From contig CM048849.1 of assembly GCA_026545225.1 (NCBI GenBank), forward strand, positions 42,804,336 to 42,868,335: 64,000 nucleotides of DNA, in the 5' to 3' direction. The DNA comes from Cornus controversa (Eukaryota; Streptophyta; Magnoliopsida; Cornales; Cornaceae). Shown here in pieces: positions 35,773 to 48,029 of the stretch. A program made the translations under genes and the position numbers. Positions within the stretch are counted from its first letter, which is position 1; each line of letters opens with the position of its first letter. The notes beneath the pieces were generated by a model that did no database searches, was not told the origin of the DNA, and worked only from the letters and a program-made list of their open reading frames with translations.

Positions 35773-37300
35773 ATGGCTCCTTCCAAGGTTCCGGCTACAA
35801 ACAAGAAAACTACAAAAGACACCACTGCTATAGTGACCAACATCAAAACTACCACGAGTAGTGGCAAAAACACCAGGAACCTATCAAGTGCTAGCAGCAC
35901 CTCAGCAGGTCCAATGACGCGTAGCAAGACCAAAACAATTGCTTCGCTCAAGAATCAGCAAGATTCGGTGAAAACCAATCCTGCTAAACCAATGGGTGTG
36001 AAAATTCAACATGTGAACACCTGTGACCCTCAGGTGCCAAAGAATTTTGACGTTGTCCCAGAAAAATCGGCGCCACCACATTCACCTCACTCCGTCTTTG
36101 ACGCCAACTCTAGCGTTGGTTCACTCTCAGATTCGTTACCTGAGATTTCAGAACATTCAGTCACTTCAAGGAATGTTGATTTTCAAGGTATTTCCTATTC
36201 AAATATTGTCGCAGCCATGATGACTGGAACAGCCTCGGTGGAAGACCAACTGGCAACGATGGCGCGCGCAATCGAGAACCTTACGAAAACTGTTGAAGAG
36301 AATGACATGCAGATTGCCGCGCTATTGAGTAAGCTTGAAGTCCAGAATCCTAACGAGTCAACACAACTGCCTGCGAATACCATAAATTCAGCCCTTCAAG
36401 GGGCCTAATCAAAAGATCGTCGTCACACATCTGCGTCAGGACACGTGGCTGACAAAACTAACTATGCCTCTCCAGTCGCTTCGCTATCTGTCCAACAATT
36501 GCAGGATATGATAACGAACACAATCTGAGCACAGTATGGCGGCGCTCCACAAAGCACTCTCATGTACTCAAAACCCTACACAAGGAGAATTGATAGTTTG
36601 AGGATGCCTGCAGGGTACCAACCTCCGAAGATTCAACAGTTTAACGGAAAGGGCAACCCAAAACAACATATCGCTCATTTCGTCAAGACTTGTAACAATG
36701 CTGGGACTGAGGGGGATTTATTGGTTAAAGAGTTTGTTCGTTCCCTTAAGGGAAATGCTTTTGAATGGTATACTGATTTAAAGTCCGAATCAATTGATAG
36801 TTGGGAATAAATGGAACAAGAATTTCTAAACAAGTTCTACAGCACCCGTCGCATTGTTAGTATGATAGAGTTGACTAACACAAGACAATGGAAAGACGAG
36901 CCTATAATGGACTACATCAATCGGTTGCGAGCACTTAGCTTGGATTGCAAGGATCGGTTGACAGAATTCTCGGCTGTCGAAATGTGTATGCAAGGTATGC
37001 ATTGGGACCTCCTTTATATTCTTCAAGGTATAAAGCCTCGTACCTTCGAAGAATTGGCTACACGTTCACATGATATGGAGATTAGCATTAAAACTCGTGG
37101 AGGCAAAGACTTTTTGATTTTAGAGCCACGCAAAGACAGAAAGGATGAAAAGAAGGTGGTAAAATCGTCAAAGGGTCCTGCTAAAGAATCCATGATTGTC
37201 TCTGTCGTCCCGATAAAGGTTGCTGTCAAAGATAAGAGAAAAGAAGACAATAAGCCACGACAATCCTAAGAGAAACAAAATCAATGTCCGACGCTCAAAG
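35773..37300 (+). pseudogene. Tat gag (three or more stops)
   Basis: The likely start is MAPSKVPATNKK at 35773. A basic, serine/threonine-rich N-terminal part runs to a stop at 36406. The core then continues in the same register as QQFNGKGNPKQHIAHFV and GNAFEWYTDL, with stops at 36526, 36808 and 37267. ATTRSHDMEI-type sequence (LATRSHDMEI) near 37070 is typical of Tat Gag. A zinc-binding-like CKYHCIVGHPTEKC lies beyond, at about 37440. Confidence 0.85.
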
Positions 37301-37308
37301 AATTAGAG

Positions 37309-39615
37309 ATGAAGGAATACCCATTCCTAGACTCTGATGTTCCTGACATATTGAAATGTTTACTTGAAAGTAAAGTTATTGAACTTCCAGAATGTAAGCG
37401 CCCTCAAGAAATGGGACGTGTTGATGACCCAAAATACTGCAAATATCATTGTATTGTCGGTCACCCGACTGAGAAGTGTTTCATTTTCAAGGAAATAGTG
37501 ATGAACTTGGCAAAGCAAGGAAATATCTTGTTAGACACAGACGAGATAGCAACCTCAAATCATACTGCTGTCGTATTCCCGTCTTCAAAGTTAGAACAGA
37601 CATGTGCTCATCACCAATTATTTTTAAACTCTAGTATCTGTTCCACAACTGTTCAATTCGGCTCATTCGAACCAATTCAGATATACCTCCCCCAAGGTAG
37701 GATTCTTGACAATCCAACAAATGTGAAGAAACTTCTCCAACATGATGAAGAAGGATGGACCTTGGTGACGAGGAGACGACGAAAGCAACAAGCTCATGTT
37801 CCTCTGACCAGCCACTTCGACAAGGGGCAAAAGAAAAAGAAGGCATTGACAAAACATACAAGGTTGGGTGAAGAAATTTGCAAGCCCGTTACTTTACGTG
37901 ATTTCTTTCCAAAAGGATATCTCGATGATGAAGTTGTGCCAACTTACATGGTGTCAACTGTGAGGATCGATTCAGAGATCGAAAGTGATAAAAGCCAAAG
38001 TGAAGTCCAAAGTATAGGAGAGCTTGAGAAACACACGATCACCATCGAAGAATCCAACGACGAAGATGGAGTTAGAGCTACATCTGACTCATGTTGTGCA
38101 ACAATCACTTTCACTGATGAAGACCTTCAACTGGGATCAAAGCCACACAACCGTCCTCTTTTTGTCTCCGGATACATAAGGGAGCAAAAGGTAAACCGTA
38201 TCCTTATTGATGGGGGCTCCGCAGTGAATCTCATGCCAAAATTTACAATAAAAAATCTTGGCATTACAGTTGACGATTTGGCTCGCAGTCGCCTCATCAT
38301 TCAAGGTTTTAATCAAGGTGGGCAGAGAACTATTGGCATGATTCGTGTAAACTTAACGATTGGAGGGTTGCAAGCTGAAACCTTATTCCACGTAATCGAT
38401 GCAAAGATATCCTACAATTTGTTGTTAGGACGACCTTGGGTGCATGATAACGGTGTTGTTCCATCAACTCTTCATCAGTGTTTCAAATTCTGCAAGAATG
38501 GTGTACAGACAGTGGTGGCAGATAACAAGCCATTTACTGAAGTAGAAGCTCATTTTGCAGATGCAAAGTTTTACATTAAGCAAGACACATCTTTGAGCGT
38601 CTCTACAACAAACCTTCCATCTACAAAAGAGGTTGAGTCTACAAAAACAAAGGAAGTATCGTTTATCCCTCTAGACATCCCAGTGACAGACAGTACAAAG
38701 GTAACTCAAAAGCAAGAGGTCATGATTAAAACACATCGTACTACACCAATTTTCAAGTATGTTCCAAAATCTCAACGACGAGAAGGGCAATCACCAGTCG
38801 TGGAGATACTTGAAACTGAAGAAGATAAGTTAAAGCTGTCTCGCACAAAAGAAAAGGAAAACCTACAAAGCCTGAGAGAAGAATTAACTATTCCCCTCAC
38901 AAAGATTGAAAAGTCTAATCCCACTAAACTTCCGTTGAAAGGATTCGTCCGACCATCAAAAGCTCCAGTCGAACATGGATTCCTGCCAATACAAAGAACT
39001 GATGAAGGATTTGATCCAAAGGCATACAAACTTTTGGCTAAGTCCGGGTATGATTTTGCAAATCCCACAGGCCTTGGAAAACTCAGTCCGGAACTTACTG
39101 GTGAGAAAATATACGACCTCAATGAGACACAAAATAAATTGAGGGAACAAGGGCATAAGATAATTTCGCCCAAGACTGGTATTGGTTTCGCATCAAGTAA
39201 ACCTATCCGAATCCAAATCACAAAAAATGATAAAAAGTTGAATACTCTGTACATTGGCATTAAAGAGGTTGGTGACAGCGAAGATCGACATTCAGTTTCT
39301 AACAAGTCAATTTTTGACCGTGTAGAGGTTTCACGCACTAGAGTATCTATATTAGACAGATTGGGCCCGTCAACTCAAATATTGAATACCTCAAGTTCAC
39401 ATGTCAATAATTCACCATGTACTTCCGTCTTCAAGAGAATAAATTATCCTACCCAAAGAAAAAGATTTTCACAGCCTCAACCTCAAAAGTCTGTCTTTTC
39501 TCGAATTAAAGCTCCAACAGAAGTATTGGTAATAAGAAATAAGGAAAAAGAATTGGGGAGAACTGGCGCCAACATAGTGAAAGATAGTGACGTTCGGAGT
39601 TTGATTCCCTCGTGA
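37309..39615 (+). pseudogene. Tat gag C-terminus, protease and G-patch-like region
   Basis: A 768-codon frame. Near residues 43-57 is CKYHCIVGHPTEKC. Around residues 300-390 is the protease: its active site reads DGGSAVN in place of DTGA/DSGA, and LLLGRPW is the second conserved motif. From about residue 560 the sequence KLLAKSGYDFANPTGLGKL, followed by TGIGF, resembles the glycine-rich repeat seen before reverse transcriptase in Tat elements. The stop at 39613 separates it from reverse transcriptase. Confidence 0.8.
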
Positions 39616-39681
39616 ATGAAACGTAAAACAGAGGTGGACGTCACTAATGACGTTACACTAAAAGCAAAAAGATGAACTATT

Positions 39682-41319
39682 GTGTTCACTGCCCAGTCTG
39701 AGGAGTCCGACACGGATGGAAGGAAGGATGAAATATTTTATGCCACTGCTTATCACATTGTTGTCGAAGAACAATCAGATTCTGATGATGAGATCAAAGA
39801 AGCTCCCTCAACACTTGAAGACGGGGGGCAAGCGACCGTTGATCAACTCAAGGAATTCAATTTGGGGAAGATAGACCAGCCTAAACCAGTTTTTGTTAGT
39901 TCATTCTTAAGTGCCTCAGAAGAAAATGACTACTTTCAATTGCTGTCAGAATACAAGGACGTATTTGCTTGGACATACAAGGAAATGCCAGGTCTTATCC
40001 CTAAAATCGCAGTCCATAACCTTGCTGTCAAACATGGGACACGTCCAATTAAACAATCTCAACATTTCATCCGTCCAGAACTTATCCCAAAGATAGAAGA
40101 AGAACTCAACAAATTGATTGACGTGGGATTTATTCGGGAGGTCAAGTATCCAACTTGGATTTCGAGTATTGTGCCAGTGAAAAAGAAAAATGGGCAGATA
40201 AGAATCTGTGTGGATTTTCGTGACCTAAACGAGACATGTCCAAAGGATGATTTTCCTCTTCCTATCCCGGAGCTCACTGTGGATGCAACAACCGGACATG
40301 AAGCTCTCTTTTTCATGGATTGTTATTCTGGGTATAACCAGATTAGGATGAGTCCAAAAGACGAAGAGCTAACTGCATTTCGCACCCCAAAAGGTATTTA
40401 TTTTTACAAAGTTATGCCTTTTGGACTTAAGAATGCGGGGGCAACATACCAGCGCGCCATGCAAAGGATCTTCGATGACATTCTTCACAAAATTGTTGAG
40501 TGTTATGTCGATGAACTTGTGGTTAAGACAAAGAAAAGAGGGGGTCATTTACAAGATCTTCGTACAGTTTTCAATCGTCTTAGAAAATACCAACTCAAAA
40601 TGAATCCTCTCAAGTGCGCATTTGGTGTTACTTCTAGAAAATTCCTTGGGTATGTGGTTCGCCATCGTGGTATTGAAATTGATCCGTCTAAAGTTGAGGC
40701 TATACAAAAGATGCCACCACCCAAGAATTTACGCGAGCTTTGAAGCCTGCAAGGCCAGCTTTCTTTCATCCGTCGGTTTATCTCAAATTTGGCTGACCGT
40801 TGTCAACCTTTCAATCGACTTATGAAAAAGGATGTCCCATTCGAGTGGGATCAAGCTTGTCAAAATACTTTTGATAGCATTAAGCAATATCTTCTTAATC
40901 CTCCAGTGTTGGGGGCACCTGTATCTGGAAAGCCTCTCATACTTTACATTGCTGCGCAAGAAGAATCTCTTGGCGCCCTTCTTGCACAAAATAATGAAGA
41001 GCACAAAGAGAAGGCATTGTATTACTTAAGTCGCAGGCTCACCCCAACAGAGCTGAAGTATCCTCCGATTGAGAAAATGTGTCTCGCGCTAGTCTTTGCC
41101 TCTGAGAAATTGAGGCACTATTTTTTGGCACATACAATACATCTCATTGCAAGAGTTGACCCTCTCAAGTATGTAATGTCAAAACCAGTCCTTTCTGGAC
41201 GCTTGGCGAGGTGGTCAATTTTGTTCAATGAATTTGGAATTATTTATGTGCCACGTAAGGCAGTAAAAGGACAAGTCCTGGCAGATTTTCTAGCTGATTA
41301 TCTTATCCCAGTCAATTGA
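39682..41319 (+). pseudogene. Tat reverse transcriptase and first RNase H
   Basis: It contains VPVKKKNGQIRICVDFRDLN, DCYSGYNQIRM and MPFGLKNAGATYQRAM. The catalytic motif is YVDE (40504-40515) where YVDD is expected: the second active-site aspartate is changed, which should abolish polymerisation. A stop at 40741 splits reverse transcriptase from RNase H (40789-41319: LILYIAAQEESLGALLAQ and VKGQVLADFLADY). The first RNase H also lacks some acidic residues, as is usual in Tat. Confidence 0.88.
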
Positions 41320-41382
41320 GAAATTTCAGAAGATTTTCCTGATGAAGAAGTCTTTCAAATTGACATTCTTCCTCCATGGACA

Positions 41383-43124
41383 ATGTTCTTTGATGGAGAA
41401 GTGCGGTTTGATGGAGCTGGGGCGGGCGTAGTGTTTGTCTCTCCACAAAGGCAAATCCTCCCATACGCATTTGCGCTCACTGAAAACTGCTCAAATAATG
41501 TTGCTGAGTACCAAGCATTGATCATTGGTCTTCAAATGGCAAAGGAAATGAACATCATGGATCTCGAAATATATGGAGATTCTAAATTGGTGATCAATCA
41601 ACTTCTTAAGGATTATGAGGTCAAGAAGGAGAATCTAATACCATACTACAACTATGCTTCCCACTTGCTGATGAAATTCGACAATGTGATTCTAGAACAC
41701 CTTCCTAGGAAGGAAAATCGTATGGCGGATGCTTTGGCAAATTTAGCCACAACATTGGCATTAGTTGATGATGAAATAGTCAATGTTCCAATATGCCAAC
41801 AATGGGTGCTACCACAAGTCCTTGAAGATAAAATTGAGGAGAGTAATGTAATCTCTATCTCTATTGTCGAAGGGGACGATTGGAGTCGACCTATAATTGA
41901 GTATTTGGAACATGGAAAGCTTCCTGAAGATCGACGCCACAAGACCGAGATACGTAGGCGAGCACCTCGTTTCATTTATTATAATAACACGTTGTACAGA
42001 CGATCATTTGAAGGTCTCTTCCTTCGTTGGCTCAGAGAAGACGAAGCAACTCATGCAATGGAGGAAGCCCATTCTGGGGTATGTGGTGCACATCAATCAG
42101 GCCCTAAGCTTCACTTTCGCGTAAAGAGAATGGGGTATTATTGGCCCACTATGGTCAAAGACTGTATGGAGTATGCAAAAAGGTGTCAAGCTTGTCAATT
42201 CCATGCTAATTACATACACCAACCACCAGAGCCATTACATCCTACAGTTGCTTCATGGCCGTTTGATGCATGGGGATTAGATGTGGTAGGACCTTTGTGC
42301 AAGTCTTCTAAAGGCCACTTATACATCCTGGCAGCTACTGACTATTTTTCCAGATGGGCTGAGGTTGCACCCTTTAAAGAAGTAAAAAAGGAGACAGTTG
42401 TTGACTTCATCAAGTGTAACATCATTTATCGGTATGGTGTCCCTCAATACATCATTACTGATAATGGGTTAAATTTTAAAAATAGCTGGGTGCTCAATTA
42501 TGTGAGAAATTTGATTTCAAACAGTATAAATCTTCCATGTACAATGCTCCAGCTAATGGACTTGCAGAGGCATTTAATAAAATACTTTGTGATTTATTGA
42601 AGAAAGTGGTTTCCAAATCAAAGAAAGACTGGCATGAGCGAATGGAAGAAGCAATGTGGGCGTACTGAACTACATACCGCACACCTACCCAAACAACTCC
42701 TTATTCTCTCGTCTATGGTGTAGAAGTTGTTCTTCCCCTCGAACGACAAATTCCTTCGTTAAGGATAGCCATACAAGAAGGTCTCACGAATGAGGAAAAT
42801 GCCATTTTACGTCTTCAATAATTAGAAGCACTGGATGAGAAGAGGCTAGAAGCTCAACAACAGTTAGAATGTTATCAAGCTCGACTTTTTAGAGCCTTCA
42901 ACAAAAAAGTTTGACCTCGGTCATTCCGAGTTGGAGACTTGGTACTTGCTGTTCGCAGGCCCATCATCATGAATCACCGCACTGGAAACAAATTTTTGTC
43001 AAAATGGGATGGACCATATGTAGTTCGTGAAGTCTACACCAATGGAGCATATAAGATTATTGATGAAGATAGAGTGTTGGTTGGTCCCATTAATGGTGAG
43101 TTCCTGAAACGCTACTACCCATGA
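41383..43124 (+). pseudogene. Tat second RNase H (archaeal type) and integrase
   Basis: The second RNase H (41383-41760) has MFFDGE, NNVAEYQALIIGL, YGDSKLVI and MADALANLA, so its catalytic acids seem kept. Integrase follows. The zinc finger (about 42066-42200) has HSGVCGAHQ and CQACQ; the core has DVVGPL and ITDNGLNF. A frameshift near 42490 moves NGLAEAFNKIL, with the catalytic glutamate, to another frame. Stops are at 42666, 42821 and 42913. The tail (VRRPIIMNHRTGNKFLSKWDGPYVV) ends at 43124. Confidence 0.88.
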
Positions 43125-43484
43125 ATGTGTAATGCTCCTGGCCCGCATGAGCTAAAACTGTGAAAGGCACCAAAAAAAAATATAAAAAACAAAGTTTTGT
43201 TCCTTTGAACTACGTAAATGACTTGATCCCTTTTCGAGGGTACGTAGGCAGCTTGGAGATTTGTTCCAAGTTCAGTCACCAAAAAAAAAAAATGTGTACT
43301 ACTCCTAGCCCGCAAGAGTATAAAATGTGAATGGCAGAACAAATAACTAATGACAATGTTATTTTTCAAAGCAATGATTCTTTTATTGATGAGGTTGAAG
43401 ACTACAATTCTACTTTGCTAGTTAAATAGATTGCTCTGAAAAAATAAATAAATAAATAAAGTAAAAAAAAAATGATGGTTCACT
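43125..43484. other. Spacer between the two convergent Tat genes
   Basis: It holds two related copies of a block with gcccgcaagagta/gcccgcatgagct (43140 and 43308) and poly-A runs. Sense pol ends at 43124 and antisense coding ends at 43485, so transcripts would converge here. Confidence 0.6.
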
Positions 43485-44921
43485 TTAAAGCTGCAAAGCC
43501 AGAATCTCTTCACATTCTGTTTGTAATAATTCTTCTATAGTCCTCATTACTTCAAGAACGTTAGCTTCTTCAACCGAGGCCCGTTCTTTTCTGAGCTTAG
43601 CAATGGCCTCCTTCCTATGAGATAATTGTTCATTGCTCTCTTCTATGGAGGCTCTAAGTTGCGTAGCCTCCTCCCTTACTTGTTGCAACTCTTTCAACAA
43701 TATGGTCTCCTTGTCCTCAACGTCACTCAAAGCATCTTGAAGTGATTGCACATGCTTGGAACCAGTATCTTCCAAAGTAGTGGCATCAACGAGCAATGTA
43801 TCAATATGAGTTAGTTGCTCTAACTGCTGATCTAAAGTCATTATAGAAGCATAAGAATATTTTGCATCAACATAATGAACAACATTCTTCATATATGACT
43901 CGATTCGTTTCTTTAGACCAGAGTAATCTCCAGGAAGTTTTGAGAGTTCATTATAAAGTTTTTCAAGCTTGGGCCCCAATGATGGAACCTTGTGAATGGG
44001 AGTGTTGATCACAATACTTTTGATACTCTCAACAAGGGCTAAAGCATTTTTGCGTCGGGCATTTATGATGATGTCTTCCGCATTAAAGGCTGACACTTCA
44101 GACGGGACAATTTGATGTGAGAATAAATCAACCTTTCGAAGTTCTTGCACGACCGCCTGGGGCGTTTGGTTACTGATTTCATGCCCTGTTAAAACATCCG
44201 AACCTTGAGGAGTCTCATTTCCTACCGGTAAGACTTGTGACAATGCATTTATCTCAGGTACCAAATCAAATGAAGATGGCCCACAAACAGATGCTCCACT
44301 ACCAGTAGGGTTATCAATGAGGACGAGATCTTCTTTAAGGTTTCCTTCTACTTGAAAATAAATAAATATGAGTAAAAAATAATAATAATAATAAATAAAT
44401 AAAAAATATGACGTAAAGGGTGGGAACCTTACTCGTATTGGTTCATCACTACTGGAAGCCATTCCAAAATATCGATCCATGCCGCGAGAAGCAATAAAAT
44501 ATGTCCGCTTGGAAATACACTTCGTCTTATCACTCATATGTTTCCAATTGCGATCCTCATCATGTCCCCCCATGTCTTCATCTGAATCTATCACTAAGTG
44601 GGTAAAAGGACGGGTGTTGATTATTAGTGGAATATGTTTGGCCACCTCTACATGACTTTCGGAACTCTCCTCGATACCATGATCACTATGAGATTTAGAG
44701 GCTACCCCAAAAGTTGGCCTAGAAGGGGTCGACTTAGGTACATCATTTGTAACCTTTCTAACTTTGGCTGGTTTCCCTTTTGGAGAAATTGCACGCTTAA
44801 TATGCCCTGAGGTACCTCCTTTCACTGTGAATGGATCAACATAAACTTTTGACCACCATTCAACATAAGTTTTGGAGACAGAATTTTTGGAAATTAGAGT
44901 TCGAAGGAATTTGCGCTTCAC
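43485..44921 (-). pseudogene. Antisense gene, C-terminal segment with coiled coil
   Basis: This 478-codon minus-strand frame follows the PMD segment after a short broken gap. It starts with sequence continuing the PMD end (YVEWWSKVY), then a basic, low-complexity linker. From about residue 340 there is a heptad-rich coiled coil (LQDALSDVEDKETILLKELQ). Near residues 163-190 a hydrophobic tyrosine/phenylalanine run is encoded by TA-rich DNA bounded by GTAAG and TTTTCAAG. It looks like a retained intron of about 82 bp, although its length is not a multiple of three. With the upstream segment it forms one gene of plant-mobile-domain type. It is probably not functional as it stands. Confidence 0.65.
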
Positions 44922-45069
44922 CTTCAGTATGATAATGAGTGGTCGATCTTCATAGTGTCAAAATCTCTTCCAAAGCACCAGTGCAAATATCCTCTTTCAA
45001 TCTGCCCGGAACATCCTGGTGATAACAAAACTGTCTACCGAATCTGTGTGGACTGTAAGGCTCAATAAT

Positions 45070-46539
45070 TCATCGGTCACCTTGGTGCAACGTCAGGTAA
45101 CTGGACCGGAGGCTAGCCAAATACTCAAAGTCATAAAAAGGTAGATGTTCCTCATCCGTTAATAATCTTCTTGTCGGTGATGTTCTGGATAAGCAAGATA
45201 AGTCAACACATTTACATAACCTAAACAACTCTTGGGCCTCTATCTCATCAAAATATTTCGTAGACCCTTCCCCCGCGTATCGAGTCATTCGAGGCAGGTA
45301 ATTATGGTTTGGGACAGAAAAGTTTGTTTTGAAGTATTCAGCTAACCAGCCATATACATAGTGTATGGGAAATGACACATTAGAGTTTCTAGGATCAGGG
45401 GAAGAAACAATATCATTTAAACCTCTGTAAATGCTGGCTAGAACGGGAACAGAAAGACAAAATTTATTATCGTCTGCCATCATGCTAGCAATCTTGAACA
45501 CCTCAGGACGAATTATATTTCCAGGAGTGGTAGGCAAGACAAATTTGCATAACCAACACCCTATGAATGCTGCTAAATAAGTTTTGTTCCTCATCTCTGG
45601 CTCTATTCCAAGACTGGTAAACATCTCATCCTCTTGTGGCGACCAATTATTAACAGGATCAATTATTCCAAAAGGGTTGTGAGTCTCTTTGGGGCGTTGA
45701 GTCTTGTTTCTCGACCCTCTTCTCGGCGGTGGTTTATTATACTTGATGGCGCCTCTGAACCAAAGCTTTGTCCATTCAGAAATTTTCACAATTCGGTCCC
45801 GTTTATATTGCTTGCAAAGCTGGTGGAAAGCTAAAAATAAGTATCGGCAACTCAAAGAAAGAAGAGAATTTCCATCTTTGTCAATAGCGGATAATTCCTT
45901 TGCACAAGGAACGACTTCTTCATAAAATCTTCCACAAAATGGGAGACCTCCTGTCAAATACAGATCGCGAAGGGAAATCGATAGCTCCCCAATTGAGCAG
46001 TGGAGTGTATTGGTTAAAGGACACCAAGACTCAAGGAAGGCTCTGATTACATTCACATGTCGATCATAGGAGAACAAAGAAGCAAACATAGCGCCATATG
46101 ATTTGTTGTCTCTAAGGAATTTGCCGTGACGACCCAAAACGTCCTCTGACCATTCCCAATAACCTGGTGTGTACGCCAAGTCAACAGAAGCTTTAAAGGA
46201 AACACCCCATTCCATTTCTCTAGCACGCATTTTATGGCCCATGAGTGAAAATTGCTCAGGTTCTTCTTCTTCAACTTCGTGAAGCGCAGACTTCAACACT
46301 AAAGCATTTGAAACTGATAATCGTACCTTATTCTGGTTATAACCAAGATTCACAAGCATGCAGGGAAATTCTTTGGACCATTGTGACAAGTGGTATGAAG
46401 CATCAGGCGGAGGCACCCGTGGAGCAAAACGACCAACCAGTGGAGTCCCTACATCAAGAGTAGTGCCTTGCTCCATGACTTCGTTCTCTCGTTCTAAAAT
46501 AGTTACGGTGTTTATCTTGAAGCTTTTGAAGAAAACCAT
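45070..46539 (-). pseudogene. Antisense plant mobile domain (PMD) gene, N-terminal segment
   Basis: A 489-codon minus-strand frame inside the Tat element. The sequence matches the plant mobile domain (aminotransferase-like) found in plant genes and transposons: a front end with ALVLKSALHEVEE, then GYWEWSEDVLGRHGKFL, ISLRDLYLTGGLPFCG, WTKLWFRGAIKY, AAFIGCWLCKFVLP and NYLPRMTRYAG. Starts are possible at 46539 or at MEQGTTLDVG (46476). The frame ends at a stop codon (45070-45072), but homology goes on in the same frame beyond it (EPYSPHRFGRQF), then a second stop and a frameshift before 44921. The gene is thus interrupted. A 43-bp tandem array lies directly upstream of its start. Confidence 0.75.
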
Positions 46540-46650
46540 GATTGGCGGGTGTCAAAGGATATTTACCTGACAAAAAAAAAAGTGTGAGAAATTAAAAAAA
46601 AAAAAAGAGTGTCCGAAAAGAACTAATGAAAGCGTGCCAGATAATAAAAA

Positions 46651-47068
46651 TGACACCGAAGTGCACTAAAGGCCCCGAAGGGACGAAAAAATGACACCGA
46701 AGTGCACTAAGGGACCCCGAAGGGACAATAAGAGTGACACCGAAGTGCACTAAGGGACCCCGAAGGGACGAGAGAGTGACACCGAAGTGCACTAAGCGAC
46801 CCCGAAGGGACAATAAGAGTGACACCGAAGTGCACTAAGGGACCCCGAAGGGACAATAAGAGTGACACTGAAGTGCACTAAGGGACCCCGAAGGGACGAG
46901 AGAGTGACACCGAAGTGCACTAAGGGACCCCGAAGGGACGAAGGAATGACACCGAAGTACACTAAGGGACCCCGAAGGGACAGTAAGAGTGACACCAAAG
47001 TGCACTAAGGGACCCCGAAGGGACAATAAGAGTGACACCGAAGTGCACTAAGGGACCCCGAAGGGACT
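46651..47068. repeat. 43-bp minisatellite, ten copies, upstream of the antisense gene
   Basis: Units of gtgacaccgaagtgcactaa then gggaccccgaagggac recur ten times with few changes, mostly in the spacer (aataaga or gagaga). It lies about 110 bp upstream of the minus-strand PMD start. Confidence 0.95.
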
Positions 47069-47480
47069 AATGAATGGCGTCTGGAACTCCATATTCTAAG
47101 AAAGACGATTTGACCTGCAAGAATTAAAAAAAAAAGTTTTGAAACTTGCCAAGAAAAGTTGAGCGACTTACGTAAAATTATCTTTCTCAATGAGTTCGAT
47201 AGATCTATTCGTCGTTCCAGAGACAGCACAAAATTCGAGCAGGGCCCAAAAGTGGAATCTGATCTGAAAAAAAAAACAGATTTGATTAATAGTGGTCACG
47301 GAAGACAAAGTTGCTACTAAAAAAAAAAAAATTATTTTTTTCAAAGTTCATTCCTATGTTATATTATATTCCAAGGGTTTATAATACAAAGAGTTGTGTA
47401 ACAGAAATGGTGTGGTGTTATAATGCCTCCCTATTATGAGGTCTTGTGTTCAAATCTACCAAACACATCCTCTCCCACAT
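47069..47480. other. Tat 3' region, no gene seen
   Basis: Short A-runs; no repeat or frame of note. Confidence 0.5.
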
Positions 47481-47998
47481 CAAAGGAAAAGAGAAGAAAA
47501 AAAAACAGAAGAGAAGAGAGACGAAGAGAAGAGGAGAAGAAAAGAGAAAGAAGAAAAAAAAAAAAAGAATAAGAAACAGGCGTGAAAGAAAGAGAGAGAA
47601 AGAAAAAAGAAAAACTGGCAGCAGGAGAAAAGAGAGAGAGAAAAAAAAAGAAAAGAGAAATAGTGACCTGAAATAGGAAAGAAAGAGAAAAAAGAAAAGA
47701 AAAAAAAAAGAAGAATAAGAAACAGGCGTGAAGGAAAGAGAGAGAAAGAAGAAAGAAAAAAAAAAAAAAAAAAGAAGAAACCGGCGGCTGGAAATAGAAG
47801 AGAAGAAGAAAGGAGAAAAGGAAAAAGAGAGAAAAAAAAAAGAGGTGGTGGCTGGAGAAAAAAAAAAAATCCAGCGCCTCCTGGAGAAAGAAGAGAAGAA
47901 GAAAAAAAAAAGTGAACAAAAAGTTGACGTGAAGAAAGAAAGAGGAGAAAAAAAAGAAGAGAGAAGAAATAGCAGTGAGAGAAAGAAGAAAAAAAAAT
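47481..47998. repeat. Polypurine-rich tract of about 520 bp
   Basis: The plus strand is overwhelmingly A and G, with occasional ctgg or cctcc islands. A block with aataagaaacaggcgtgaa occurs twice (about 47566 and 47714). Frames here encode only K/R/E or, on the other strand, F/S/L low complexity and are not genes. Confidence 0.9.
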
Positions 47999-48029
47999 GG
48001 CGATTATATAAACTGAGTTTACATGGTTA

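Noticed and set aside
46592-47229. Minus-strand frames of a repeated protein (RGPLVHFGVT) over the 43-bp array
   Set aside because: They are open in several frames only because the repeat unit lacks stops; the period is not a multiple of three and no start or domain is supported.
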